From a virus: 42,782 bases of DNA. The translations under genes were made by a program, and so were the position numbers. A model generated the notes under the pieces. The model worked only from the letters and a program-made list of their open reading frames with translations. It was not told the DNA's origin and did not search any database. The stretch lies in IMG/VR virus record IMGVR_UViG_3300029258_002040, positions 1 to 42,782 of that record. One strand, given 5' to 3'. Of the stretch, positions 1 to 8,225 are shown piece by piece (position 1 is the stretch's first letter; each line of letters starts with the position of its first letter).

Positions 1-122
1 TTGAACTTGATCTGCTTTGGCCTTCTGATTACGCGTCGATTACCTGACGGCGTTATGACGGCCTTAGAGCCCTTGAGGGTGATCTTGAGATTTTTATAAG
101 TCGAATGGAAAAACAGCGCCAT
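1..122 (-). CDS. Partial copy of the zinc-finger head protein gene (N-terminal 40 codons)
   Basis: This is the left-hand copy of the first 40 codons of the gene listed at 42098-42760, starting at the ATG at 120-122 behind the ribosome site CGGAGGTGG. It runs off the left edge of the window only because the circular genome was cut here. It should not be counted as a separate gene. On the circle it lies directly downstream of the major capsid gene, with a terminator hairpin (141-179) between the two. Confidence 0.9.
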   Translation of the reverse strand, partial: MALFFHSTYKNLKITLKGSKAVITPSGNRRVIRRPKQIKF

Positions 123-144
123 TTTGCCACCTCCGAATTGTTAA
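1..144. repeat. Terminal direct repeat, left copy (circular overlap)
   Basis: Bases 1-144 are identical to 42639-42782. Because a gene (42098-42760) begins inside the repeat and reads away from it, the simplest reading is that this is the overlap of a circular or circularly permuted genome, not two functional copies. A genuine short terminal repeat cannot be excluded from sequence alone. Confidence 0.95.
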
Positions 145-179
145 AACAGGACGGAGGACGCGACCAACGCCCCCCGCCC
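141..179 (-). terminator. Intrinsic terminator after the major capsid gene
   Basis: On the minus-strand transcript a 12-bp GC-rich stem (arms 168-179 and 149-160) closes a 7-base loop and is followed by TGTTTT. Three of the pairs are G-U, which pair only in minus-strand RNA, so the structure is oriented to stop transcription leaving the capsid gene. Expression of the downstream adaptor and tail genes must depend on read-through or on another promoter. Confidence 0.75.
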
Positions 180-201
180 GGATTAAGAAAGACGAAAGGG
201 C

Positions 202-1347
202 TCAGACGGTGAAATTCTTGATGATACCGTGTGAAGTATCATCGATGAACTTCAGCCCGACCTCAGCCTTGAGCTCGTGCATTGTCTCGTCGTCCTTCCG
301 ATCTTCAACATGCCGTCTCAGCATGACGTTCCGGAAGGCCTTGTACTTGAGATTGTTCAAGTCAAGGAGAATCCCGTAGGATCCATATGTGTTTCCCTTC
401 AGAAGCCGATGCATGAGCAGCTGGACCGTTCCGAACGGCGTCTCGTATACGTGGATCTTCATACCGAAGGTCCGTTCGCTCTGCTCGACGCGCAGCTTGT
501 CTTGAGCCCATCCGGTGATGGCCTGCATCAGATCCGGAGAAGCCAGGCAGAGACGGGTATCCGTATCGCCGTTCTCGAACACATCTTTAACCCATCCCTC
601 GAACACATCCGAGTCCAGGGTTGTACCGCCATTGTCCGTGACGTTGGTTGTGATCCACTGGATCAAACCGCCCGTCTGACGCATCGGCTTTCCGTTCGTC
701 CCGGTCGTGATATTCCTCTTTCCGAAGAAGAAGGAATATTCCATGTCCCGGGCAAACTCTTCCTCGCCCTTCTGAGTCTGGTAACTGTCGTCCTCCCCGC
801 CGCGCAGCTTTGAAAGCCGCTCGGTTTCGGTCATGTTGATCGTCTTTTTGTAAATACCGCAGTAGTTGTACTTGCTCTCTACCTGGGTACTTACCGGGTT
901 GGCGACGGTTGCGCCTTCCTCAAAGGTCGTGCCGATGTTGATCGCCTCCGCGTTATCCAGGATCGCCGAGCCTGCACCGACACCGCCGTAATTCCGGATG
1001 ACGGTAGCCTGATTCAGACTGTAGCTCACGGACGAAACGTAGACGTTTTCCCCGGTCGCCCCCAAATGAAGCACAACACCGGCGACGATGCTTGTCACAT
1101 CGTCAAAGGTGATTGTGGTTTCGCTGCCGAGCGGGAGAGCCCCGTTAACGGTCAGCGTATCAGGGAGAAGCTCATCCTCGAAGTGGTTGAACTTCGGGTT
1201 TGTCGCTTCCTCGTGACCGAGTTTGCTCAGCAGGAGGGCCAAGGGATTCTGATTGACTCGACGCATGTGAATACCGGTCCAATCAAAATCTCGACGATCT
1301 TGCTGAATATTAAGGGTGTCACGGCTTTCGTTATAGATATTAACCAT
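202..1347 (-). CDS. Major capsid protein (SU10-like)
   Basis: At 381 residues this matches the size of podovirus major head proteins. The C-terminal half, with an LMQAITGWAQDKLRVEQ-type helix followed by YETPFGTVQLL and a basic MLRRHVEDRK strand, resembles the Pfam family of phage SU10 major head proteins, which have the HK97 fold. An acidic, beta-rich N-terminal half fits the E-loop and P-domain part. It lies directly downstream of the putative scaffold, in the usual portal-scaffold-capsid order, and is followed by a strong terminator, as expected for the most abundant virion protein. The family call is from sequence pattern and context; capsid identity is much surer than the exact family. 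Confidence 0.88.
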   Translation of the reverse strand: MVNIYNESRDTLNIQQDRRDFDWTGIHMRRVNQNPLALLLSKLGHEEATNPKFNHFEDELLPDTLTVNGALPLGSETTITFDDVTSIVAGVVLHLGATGENVYVSSVSYSLNQATVIRNYGGVGAGSAILDNAEAINIGTTFEEGATVANPVSTQVESKYNYCGIYKKTINMTETERLSKLRGGEDDSYQTQKGEEEFARDMEYSFFFGKRNITTGTNGKPMRQTGGLIQWITTNVTDNGGTTLDSDVFEGWVKDVFENGDTDTRLCLASPDLMQAITGWAQDKLRVEQSERTFGMKIHVYETPFGTVQLLMHRLLKGNTYGSYGILLDLNNLKYKAFRNVMLRRHVEDRKDDETMHELKAEVGLKFIDDTSHGIIKNFTV

Positions 1348-1364
1348 CTTTAAGCTCCTCTATG

Positions 1365-2201
1365 TTACCGCACGCCGAAGAAATTCTTCTGCGTACGATC
1401 CTGTTGTTCTTTTCCAAACAGGGCTCTTTCGAGGAGTTGAGAGGCGTTTTGATCTGATACCGTTTTGTCCGGTAACGCCGCGTTGCCGCCGCTCACATCA
1501 ACCTGGGCTCGACGTTTCATTTCGAGCATGTCAGCGTTCGTTACCCTTGCATTTTGCGGAACTCGACTGTTTCCCGCCATCGCCGCCTGATCCGATTGGG
1601 ATCTCGGGGGATGCGGAATGACAAGTCTGCAAAGGTCCAGAAGCTTGACATTTGCATATCCAGGCTGGCTTGCCTTCGCAATCAGCTGATCGTAAAATTG
1701 CATATAGTCCGGATATTCATCCTCGACTCTCGCAAGCTCGCGATCAAAGGTCATTTCCTGGAGCCGATTGTTTATCGGCTGTGCCAACTGAGCGCCTCGA
1801 AGCTGCATGAGACGATCAAAGGCTTCAGCCGCTTTTGGCCCGACCTCTTCGGAAATGGTTTCGACAATGGACTTGATCTCGTCGTCAACCGAGGGCTGCT
1901 GTGGCGCTCGGTTCGCGATGATCTGATCCTTTCCTTTCTGCTGACGCGTCGCGTCAAGCTGTCTCTGCGATTCGTTTACACGAGATTCGAGATCGAGGAT
2001 ATAATTCTCGACCTCTTCATTCGTTGTAAACTTCGAGAGAACACTCTCGGGTTGCCCTGGCGGTGGATCTCCTTGTCCACCTTCGCCTCCCGCGTTGCCT
2101 TGAGGCGGTCCATCCACAACCGTCTGAGTCGGATCTTGTCCTGTCGGCTCTCCTGCACCCTCATCGGGCTCCGGTACACCGAAAAAATTATTACCAGGCA
2201 T
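1365..2201 (-). CDS. Putative capsid scaffolding protein
   Basis: 278 residues using the ATG at 2201; the ATG two codons upstream touches the AGGAGG, whereas this one is six bases from it. The first 60 residues are rich in Gly, Pro, Asp and Gln and look disordered. Residues about 60-170 are strongly helical and charged (coiled-coil-like), and a basic stretch follows, ending in FFGVR. Low complexity, helical content and position between portal and capsid genes are typical of scaffolds. No catalytic motif is visible. Function is inferred from context, not from a recognised domain. Confidence 0.7.
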   Translation of the reverse strand: MPGNNFFGVPEPDEGAGEPTGQDPTQTVVDGPPQGNAGGEGGQGDPPPGQPESVLSKFTTNEEVENYILDLESRVNESQRQLDATRQQKGKDQIIANRAPQQPSVDDEIKSIVETISEEVGPKAAEAFDRLMQLRGAQLAQPINNRLQEMTFDRELARVEDEYPDYMQFYDQLIAKASQPGYANVKLLDLCRLVIPHPPRSQSDQAAMAGNSRVPQNARVTNADMLEMKRRAQVDVSGGNAALPDKTVSDQNASQLLERALFGKEQQDRTQKNFFGVR

Positions 2202-2550
2202 TATCATCCTCCTCGCCGGATTCTCGTATCTCCTTGACCGTCAAAAGATACTCTTTATAGCCAAGCGCAATCCCGGTCAGCGTATCATGGATACGGTCAA
2301 CTGCCCGTGAAAGCGCGAACACTTTCGGATATTCATTCTCTGACAGCGGTTCAACGCCGTCAAAGGCCTGATTCCGGTTAAATTCCTGTATGCCCTCCAG
2401 GGTTTTCTGGAATATAGGCCAAAACTCAGACTCAACGATCGAGGCGATCGCCTCGGCATCCTCCAGATCGAGCCCCATAAGCGCTAACGTCTGGAGATAA
2501 TCCTGGCGCTCGATGACCTCTTCGGCAAGCACCGGATCGTCAAGCGGCAT
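2191..2550 (-). CDS. Small acidic protein between portal and scaffold
   Basis: 119 residues, acidic and predicted helical, with no domain I recognise. Its start overlaps the portal stop by 11 bases and its ribosome site (AAAGGAGGCG) lies inside the last portal codons. Its end overlaps the scaffold start by 11 bases. This tight coupling implies production together with the head proteins. Candidate roles are a minor head or scaffold-associated protein. Only the existence of the gene is well supported. Confidence 0.75.
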   Translation of the reverse strand: MPLDDPVLAEEVIERQDYLQTLALMGLDLEDAEAIASIVESEFWPIFQKTLEGIQEFNRNQAFDGVEPLSENEYPKVFALSRAVDRIHDTLTGIALGYKEYLLTVKEIRESGEEDDNAW

Positions 2551-4639
2551 TTACGCCTCCTTTTGTAACACCAGCCTGTCCGATAGCCTGACCGAGCGCG
2601 AGCTGTTGCGGATTCGCTGCTGCTGCCGGTCCTGGGATCTGAGCGGCCTGTTGCTGCTGGACGAGCTGCTGAGCCTGAGACTGATAGAAAAGCTCAAGAT
2701 GCTGCGAAATGTGATCTTCAAGGTTGATTTTCGTATCCTGCGGGAGACTCGGATAGTCATAGAGCTGCACATGCGCCGGGAGATGTTTCGTATGATCCTC
2801 ACCCGGCAATACGATGATCCGTTGACCATACATGAGCATCCGCTTGTTTTCGTCGTACGGATCCCGGAAATGACCTGGCATCGGTATCGGATGCTTCCGC
2901 ATGAATCGTTCTGTTCCGCGGATATTCGAGCGCTCCAGGAAGATCTTGACAACTTCCCGCGGCTCCAATTCGTTGAAAAGCGGAGGGATCTGTCCGAGCA
3001 CCTGGACACCGTTGACGAACTGCTGAAAATCGATCAGGCGGTTTCCAAGATAGCCGCCGAGCGTGAAATCGAACTCGTATTCGTCGTTGTAAAGCTGTGC
3101 CGAGGACCACCGATACCATTCTCCGGTTTCTCCCTGTACCTGGATTACCCGGTTTGGATCCTGGAATTGCTTGTTGAGGATATAGCGATCGCGATATTGA
3201 CGGCCCAACTCGACTTGAGCGACTTGAGCTTTCAGGTCGATCCGAAAACTCGCCCCTTGGGTACGGACAGAAACTTCCGTTGCTGTCGTATTGCTCTTAG
3301 TGCCCTCGCCGCGGCCGACTTCCGGATCGCCGTTGATATCGTCCATCTTCCGGATCGCCCGATCTTCTTCGATATACGCGTCAGCTGTTACGTTATTCGC
3401 CTCGAACCACTTCAGCTGATTGACATCGCGTACCTGATGAATACCGCCAGGTGTAAAAGTCAAACGACGCTGCTTGAGGCCAGCGCCGAATCCTGCGAAG
3501 ATCTGTTTGTGGACGATCCTGTGGACATTATCGAGCCTCTGGTTAAGGTGAGTATTTGCCTCATCTTCGAGATCCAGAACCGGCTCCATGCATCCCATTC
3601 CGACAAAAGAATCGTCAACGATCGTGCTGCGATAGAGATAAACCGGAAGGATGCCTGTGTCAAATGGATTGTCTCGATATCTGATCAGCTGATTCTCGCC
3701 AACAGCCATCAGATATTTGCCGTCCCAACGCTCGATAACGCGAACCATATTCTCGCCAGTATCGACAAACCTGGTCTGATTCGTTCGCTGCATCTCCCCT
3801 TCTTCACCGTAAAGCCCGTCCCTCATGCCGACGAGCTTATCCGTATTTTGGTATAAAGGGCTGTCCTGTAGATAACTGAGAGGCTTGAAATATTCTCGGT
3901 AAAAGTATCGAAAGTCCTCGAATGGATCTGTCGCGTCCGGGTTCCACCAGAAATGACGAACGTCAACGAACGTGTTAATAGCCCAATCCTTGATGATTTC
4001 ATTATCACTCTCGATCCTGGCAACACCGATTACCCTCCCCCTGTTGTCATACATCGGCTCTCTGCTTACTTTCGGACCTTCCTCGAACGCCCAGGACAGC
4101 AGCATAGGAGACAATCCGAGGCGTTCTCCCTGCTTTATCCAGCGTGTTACAAGCGTCAAAGCCTGCTGTTTCTGCGTGAAGCCATATCGGAGATCCTGCT
4201 GGATCGCCCGGGCCTTATATTCGGCCCATTCTGAATTTTGATCGTTCGGCCTTACCGAGACGGGAGGATCAAATCCAAGGACGGATGGAACGATTTTGGA
4301 AGTCTGGCTTTCGACTTGTTTGTAGGCGTGGCGAACCTTCAGGTTCGATCGCCAGCCTTTTTCGAGGTCCGTTGCTCGCAGCTGTTTCTTGACGCCGTAG
4401 TACGATTTATCACATTGTTTCCACATGTAGTCATAATACCCGGCTCGAAAATTCCTGCAAGCGGTGAACTGTCGATTGAAGCGGCCAACGAGCTCTCGCT
4501 CGAAATCTTCTCTTGTGCGGTATGCTATTTTTCCGAAAGGCGTGTCAGTATAGCGGAGTCGGCTCTGGAGCTTTTCATCTTCCATGAAGGCCGATACCCG
4601 GTTCTGGAACAGATTTGCTGTCGGAATCTGTAATCCCAT
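2540..4639 (-). CDS. Portal protein
   Basis: 699 residues. I place the start at the ATG at 4639, which has GGGAGG a few bases upstream; a longer frame from a TTG at 4699 lacks a ribosome site and overlaps the promoter. The protein has the length and layout of P22/podovirus portals: an N-terminal helical clip/wing region, a central segment containing DLEDEANTHLNQRLDN, and a Gln/Ala-rich C-terminus (QQLVQQQQAAQ), typical of the portal barrel end. It would form the dodecameric DNA channel and head nucleation vertex, and it sits between the terminase unit and the scaffold as expected. Confidence 0.87.
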   Translation of the reverse strand: MGLQIPTANLFQNRVSAFMEDEKLQSRLRYTDTPFGKIAYRTREDFERELVGRFNRQFTACRNFRAGYYDYMWKQCDKSYYGVKKQLRATDLEKGWRSNLKVRHAYKQVESQTSKIVPSVLGFDPPVSVRPNDQNSEWAEYKARAIQQDLRYGFTQKQQALTLVTRWIKQGERLGLSPMLLSWAFEEGPKVSREPMYDNRGRVIGVARIESDNEIIKDWAINTFVDVRHFWWNPDATDPFEDFRYFYREYFKPLSYLQDSPLYQNTDKLVGMRDGLYGEEGEMQRTNQTRFVDTGENMVRVIERWDGKYLMAVGENQLIRYRDNPFDTGILPVYLYRSTIVDDSFVGMGCMEPVLDLEDEANTHLNQRLDNVHRIVHKQIFAGFGAGLKQRRLTFTPGGIHQVRDVNQLKWFEANNVTADAYIEEDRAIRKMDDINGDPEVGRGEGTKSNTTATEVSVRTQGASFRIDLKAQVAQVELGRQYRDRYILNKQFQDPNRVIQVQGETGEWYRWSSAQLYNDEYEFDFTLGGYLGNRLIDFQQFVNGVQVLGQIPPLFNELEPREVVKIFLERSNIRGTERFMRKHPIPMPGHFRDPYDENKRMLMYGQRIIVLPGEDHTKHLPAHVQLYDYPSLPQDTKINLEDHISQHLELFYQSQAQQLVQQQQAAQIPGPAAAANPQQLALGQAIGQAGVTKGGVNAA

Positions 4640-4686
4640 GAGGCCCTCCCGCTGGAATATGGTGTTTATTACCAGAATCGGAGGGA

Positions 4687-4715
4687 AGAATAACTCCAAA
4701 ATGGAATGGTGTCAA
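4687..4715 (-). promoter_or_regulatory. Sigma70-type promoter of the head operon
   Basis: Reading leftward there is a perfect -35 box TTGACA (4710-4715), a 17-base spacer and TATTCT (4687-4692), which matches the -10 consensus at four of six positions. The predicted start of transcription lies about 40 bases before the portal ATG at 4639. This fits a dedicated promoter for portal, scaffold and capsid. Confidence 0.7.
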
Positions 4716-4752
4716 GAAAAAAACACACGGCAGGCGTTCCAAAATGGAACGG
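4696..4752. repeat. Pair of CCAAAATGGAAYGG repeats, candidate operator
   Basis: CCAAAATGGAATGG (4696-4709) and CCAAAATGGAACGG (4739-4752) are direct repeats 43 bases apart. The first fills almost the whole spacer of the head-operon promoter. The second sits in an inverted repeat, GTTCC/GGAAC (4736-4750), upstream of the -35 box. This arrangement suits a repressor or activator site, but no binding protein can be assigned. Confidence 0.45.
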
Positions 4753-4804
4753 CTTGAGGTATGCTACGTCATAACATTGTTAATAACAGCAAAATAAATT
4801 TTGT

Positions 4805-4827
4805 TTACCATTTGGTAATTTTTTTTT
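4805..4827. terminator. Weak AT-rich hairpin downstream of the packaging unit
   Basis: TTACC (4805-4809) pairs with GGTAA (4814-4818) and is followed on the plus strand by nine T residues. On the minus strand the same palindrome follows the stop at 4829 but is followed only by ACAAAATTTATTTT. It may act as a modest terminator between the packaging and head units, or against antisense transcription. The stem is short. Confidence 0.35.
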
Positions 4828-4828
4828 A

Positions 4829-5461
4829 CTATTCAAACTTAATTTGGGAATTGACTGTCTCATTGACAAACTTTATTCCCATTCGTTTAAGTGCAGGCCA
4901 CACAAATCCTTTGAGATAGTTACCGATCTCCTCGTAGTAATTATCCCATTTTGTTTGTATGGTGGCATCGATGTACTTGCCGGTGAGAGCGACGCCGCGG
5001 AGTCTTATCTCCTTCGGTCTTAACGCTGTCGCGATCGAGATAGCGGTGATGATCGTATACTTACGCTGATCGAGAATAATAGGCTGATCGAGCGTTGCTT
5101 TGAATACCTGGCCGAGCGGCCTATGATCGTAGATCCGGATACAATCCTCGCGGCATACCTTTTTGAGCTTCTTGAAACGATGGTCGAGACAGTATCGTTT
5201 CCAGATGAATTTATAGGTATGCGGAGATGTGTCTCCATGCATCCAGAAAAAGAACTTGAATGATTCGTCGAGCGTTACCCAATATGTCAGCTCCGAGCCG
5301 ACCTGTTCGGCGCGAAGATATGATTGATTGACACCGATCGTGATATTGTCGTCGAAGAACTTTTTATCTAGGCGCCTGAGATCCTCGGATGTCCCGAGAA
5401 CATAGATCGTCTCTGCCCGTGGATATTCAGTAGTTTGTTGAGCCCTCAAAGAGCGGGTCAT
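4829..5461 (-). CDS. Rossmann-like protein, possible glycosyltransferase/MptE-like (paralogue 1)
   Basis: 210 residues using the ATG at 5461, nine bases after AGGAGG; an ATG at 5467 is also possible. The N-terminus reads IYVLGTSEDL then IGVNQSYLRA, a nucleotide-binding-like strand-loop and the VNxSY motif. This is followed by YWVTLDESF and near the C-terminus by KEIRLRGVAL. The pattern is shared with the gene at 8620-9183 and recalls sialyltransferase-like or DUF115/MptE-like folds. That assignment is a resemblance only, and substrate and role are unknown. It overlaps the TerL stop by 35 bases, so it is co-translated with packaging genes. Confidence 0.7.
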   Translation of the reverse strand: MTRSLRAQQTTEYPRAETIYVLGTSEDLRRLDKKFFDDNITIGVNQSYLRAEQVGSELTYWVTLDESFKFFFWMHGDTSPHTYKFIWKRYCLDHRFKKLKKVCREDCIRIYDHRPLGQVFKATLDQPIILDQRKYTIITAISIATALRPKEIRLRGVALTGKYIDATIQTKWDNYYEEIGNYLKGFVWPALKRMGIKFVNETVNSQIKFE

Positions 5462-6908
5462 AATCATCTTCCTCCTCTTCCTCGTCTGACGGATTGATCG
5501 GAAATTCTCCTATGAAATGCTGCTGAGCCAGGGCATCAAGGATGTCGTCATCCTCGTCGCGTTTGAATCCCGTATAGTCTCTCGCCTGCTCCTCCAGCTC
5601 GAAATGCTCGTCCTTCTTTATGAAAAGACCTTCTCGCCTCCCGTATGGCTCAAGCATAGCGATTCTCTGGTATTTGCTTACGCGTGTTGTCGGAATGAAT
5701 TTATCGACCGGAGCCGATCCGAGTCCATGTTTTGTAAGCTCATTGAGAAGCAGGGTCCAGAATCCTTCGTCTTTGACGATCTCGACCGTGAGACGAAGAG
5801 GCCGGATCTCCACGAGCTCCGTTACGATCAACTCGACAAGGCTTTCCGGTCTGAGCTTCAAAGCCGTGAACCGAAATACGTAGACATCGCCGTAGATGCT
5901 GTCCTGTTTCACCGGCGTCCAGTAACATGTCATAACAACACTTTTGTTTGAATAGCTTTCTGTCGTTCCGGCCGGATCGACCGTTGTATAGAAAACGCCG
6001 TTCGGAGGCAGCGCATCGTAATACTTGAAAAAACCGATCGGGAAGAGTTTTTCCTTCCTGGCGATCGGCTCGTTATAATACTGGCATGTGTAGATATAAT
6101 CGTCGTTGATTATCTTCTTGCGACGCTTCAATTCCTCTTCATTGAATTTTTGCGGAAAGATGAAAACTTCCTTTCCGTTCTCATTTTTTTCCTTGACCTG
6201 GCGCCTGGAAACATAGAAGAGTTTCGAGTCGATGATTTCCCTGTATGTGTCGTGATAATCCCATCGAGTACCAACAACGAGAGTCTCTCCTCCTGGTTCG
6301 AGGATCGGCACGAGGAGGCGAAATCGCCTCTTGTTCTTCTCCCGCTGATCGTGAGTCTTTGAATTTTCCTCATTGACGATATCCTCGCATATGATCTTTT
6401 CGTAATGCTCGCCGACGACATTGACATCGATCCCGACAGCTCGCATCGTTCCCTCTGGAACTATATTCTGCCTATTGACAATGAAGTTATCTTTCTTCCA
6501 TCTTGTCTGAGAAAGATCCTCCGGGCGAACGTGCGGCCAGAAAAAGTTGAACTTTTCATTGACGAGAATGTTATCTGCGATTACTTTGAGCCAACCTTCG
6601 GCAACATCCTGAGTCGCGCTTGAGAGAAGGATTCGGATTGCGACGTTTTCCGCTATGTCGCGAAGAGATCCTCCGATGGTAAGGAGGGATGTTTTAAGAT
6701 GTCCACGCGGCCAGAGGTACAGCGCCCCTCTTACTCTTTTTCTGCGGTTCTCATCGACAATAGAAAGCTCGCGTCGATGGAATAGGTTATCGATATCTCG
6801 ATAACCCATGATCTCCCAATTAAATTTCCACAGGGATCCGAGAAAGATTCGCCGCAGGCGATCTTTCTTCTTTGACTGCATCCCGACATTAGGAGCTTTT
6901 TTTCCCAT
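5427..6908 (-). CDS. Terminase large subunit (TerL)
   Basis: 493 residues with a two-domain terminase layout. The ATPase has a Walker A-like loop LWPRGHLKTS (about 65-74), a Walker B KIICED (171-176) and the coupling motif VVGTRW (211-216). The RNase H-like nuclease has VDPAG with Asp311, Glu376, and the acidic DDDILDALA near 453-461. The C-terminus is very acidic. It would bind the portal, cut concatemeric DNA and pump it into the head. It starts 20 bases before the end of the KTSC gene and is followed by an overlapping Rossmann-like gene. Confidence 0.93.
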   Translation of the reverse strand: MGKKAPNVGMQSKKKDRLRRIFLGSLWKFNWEIMGYRDIDNLFHRRELSIVDENRRKRVRGALYLWPRGHLKTSLLTIGGSLRDIAENVAIRILLSSATQDVAEGWLKVIADNILVNEKFNFFWPHVRPEDLSQTRWKKDNFIVNRQNIVPEGTMRAVGIDVNVVGEHYEKIICEDIVNEENSKTHDQREKNKRRFRLLVPILEPGGETLVVGTRWDYHDTYREIIDSKLFYVSRRQVKEKNENGKEVFIFPQKFNEEELKRRKKIINDDYIYTCQYYNEPIARKEKLFPIGFFKYYDALPPNGVFYTTVDPAGTTESYSNKSVVMTCYWTPVKQDSIYGDVYVFRFTALKLRPESLVELIVTELVEIRPLRLTVEIVKDEGFWTLLLNELTKHGLGSAPVDKFIPTTRVSKYQRIAMLEPYGRREGLFIKKDEHFELEEQARDYTGFKRDEDDDILDALAQQHFIGEFPINPSDEEEEEDDYDPLFEGSTNY

Positions 6909-7143
6909 CGAATATCTTTCTGGCTTTGTGGAGATTCTTGATCTTGGAATGGAAAAAGCGGCCGATCGATTGCGAGAACATCAGCTGCTTGTGTTTTTCC
7001 TCTTCGACATCCTCGTAATGCCATATGGCGCCATTCTTGAACTCGATCTCAAGGATCTTCGATGTTGGCTCGTATCCGACAGCTTTTATCACTTCGGATG
7101 TGACCGGCACTCTGGGGTTATCAGTTTTTTCCTGGGGTGTCAT
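6889..7143 (-). CDS. KTSC-domain protein
   Basis: 84 residues, nearly all of it one KTSC domain: VTSEVIKAVGYEPTSKILEI, then a G-IWHYEDV strand, then SQSIGRFFHSKI. The family is common in phages and named after conserved residues; its biochemical role is not established. It has a good ribosome site (GATAGGAGGAG) and overlaps both neighbours. Its position immediately before TerL is notable but not proof of a packaging role. Confidence 0.82.
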   Translation of the reverse strand: MTPQEKTDNPRVPVTSEVIKAVGYEPTSKILEIEFKNGAIWHYEDVEEEKHKQLMFSQSIGRFFHSKIKNLHKARKIFDGKKSS

Positions 7144-7414
7144 TTTCTCCTCCTATCTTAGGCATCATTTTGACCTGTACTCCGAAAAGGGCCAGAAGCG
7201 TAACGAGACGACCGAAGATAATATCGTCCATGGCTTCGATTAGTTTTTTGTTCGCTTTGATATCGAGGAGAAGGCTTCGGCAGGCATCGAAGCGATCGTT
7301 CGCTGTCCTCAAGGCATGATCCGTCTGTTTCAGATTGTGAAGGATATACCCGTAATCCTCCCACTCCTTATCACTAAAGCTCAATGTTCTCTTGATCTTC
7401 TGTCGATTGCTCAT
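7121..7414 (-). CDS. Small protein upstream of KTSC gene, function unknown
   Basis: 97 residues using the ATG at 7414, which has GGAGGA nine bases upstream; an ATG at 7435 lacks a comparable site. The N-terminal half is basic and helical with conserved-looking YGYILHNLKQTDHALRTA. The C-terminal third contains a short hydrophobic helix (RLVTLLALFGV). I recognise no domain. It overlaps the preceding candidate TerS gene by 41 bases and the KTSC gene by 23, so it is a coupled member of the packaging unit. Confidence 0.7.
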   Translation of the reverse strand: MSNRQKIKRTLSFSDKEWEDYGYILHNLKQTDHALRTANDRFDACRSLLLDIKANKKLIEAMDDIIFGRLVTLLALFGVQVKMMPKIGGENDTPGKN

Positions 7415-8045
7415 CCTGCTCTTCCTCCAGGCCATCCTCGATCTCTTGGCTTATCTCGATATCGTCCGGGAGATCCTCCGGAGAATATCGTCGATTTCCC
7501 CGCTTGCGCTCTTTCTCAATGCGATGTTTTTTTGCCTCCTCCTGCGCTTTCATTTTTGCGACTTTCAGTTTGTGCTCCATGGCGTGTACGGCCTTTGCCT
7601 CATCAGTCTTATCGAGCTTAATAAGGCACTCCATAAACTTCGCGTAGTCGGCTGCGTTCTTTGCCTCATGCAGCTTCACATTCAAATCCATCATTCTGAA
7701 TATGACAGAGCTGTACGGAAGATCCGACAACTCCCATTGAGCAAGGCGCTTTTTGAGGACTTTCATAACCTTTTTCCGGTATTTTTCCTCGTAAAGATCC
7801 TGCTGATGTCCGATCCGATCGATCTTCTTTCTGAGCTGAGAAACGACAAGCTGAGATCCGGAGAAACGTCCGAGAAGATCGACATACTTTTCGAGAATCT
7901 CTTCAAGGGGCAGCTTCCGGAGGGATTTCTTAACATGCTCGAATGGAGCCCTGTTATTCTTTCGAGAATCCTGATTCTTATCGATTTCGATTTCGCGTTC
8001 GACTTCTTTATCTGTTATGGTCGTCCCAAATATTCCCTTTGCCAT
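7374..8045 (-). CDS. Candidate terminase small subunit (by position)
   Basis: 223 residues. The N-terminal 140 residues are helical and basic. Residues about 140-185 form a long, highly charged alpha-helix/coiled-coil (EHKLKVAKMKAQEEAKKH), and the final 35 are strongly acidic. The gene lies a short distance upstream of TerL in a coupled operon, where TerS normally sits, and its oligomerising, DNA-binding-like composition is compatible. No canonical HTH is clear to me, so TerS is an inference; a generic DNA-binding virion protein is the alternative. Confidence 0.5.
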   Translation of the reverse strand: MAKGIFGTTITDKEVEREIEIDKNQDSRKNNRAPFEHVKKSLRKLPLEEILEKYVDLLGRFSGSQLVVSQLRKKIDRIGHQQDLYEEKYRKKVMKVLKKRLAQWELSDLPYSSVIFRMMDLNVKLHEAKNAADYAKFMECLIKLDKTDEAKAVHAMEHKLKVAKMKAQEEAKKHRIEKERKRGNRRYSPEDLPDDIEISQEIEDGLEEEQDEQSTEDQENIEL

Positions 8046-8206
8046 TATTCACCCATTTCAAGATTATACTGCTCGACAGGGATATGATACTCCTCGTTGC
8101 ATCTCTGGCATTTGAAGTCAAGCCATGAATCGTCCCGCGGAATTTCAGAATAAGCCCTCTGAATAACCTGTTTACATATCTTGCATTTGTATGTTATGAT
8201 GACCAT
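8045..8206 (-). CDS. 53-residue zinc-ribbon protein
   Basis: Short frame from ATG 8206 to TAA 8045, overlapping the next ATG in the arrangement TAATG. The protein begins MVIITYKCKICKQ and has a second knuckle FKCQRCNEEY, so Cys8/Cys11 and Cys33/Cys36 can bind one zinc ion. AAGGG lies upstream at a usable spacing, just after a large stem-loop (8226-8293). Similar CxxC ribbons occur in several other small proteins of this phage. Role unknown; nucleic-acid or protein binding is plausible. Confidence 0.78.
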   Translation of the reverse strand: MVIITYKCKICKQVIQRAYSEIPRDDSWLDFKCQRCNEEYHIPVEQYNLEMGE

Positions 8207-8225
8207 CTTAAAACCCTTGTAAAAG

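Noticed and set aside
2513-3856. 447-codon plus-strand reading frame
   Set aside because: It lies entirely opposite the portal gene, which has better protein sequence, ribosome site and context; the composition is typical of antisense frames.
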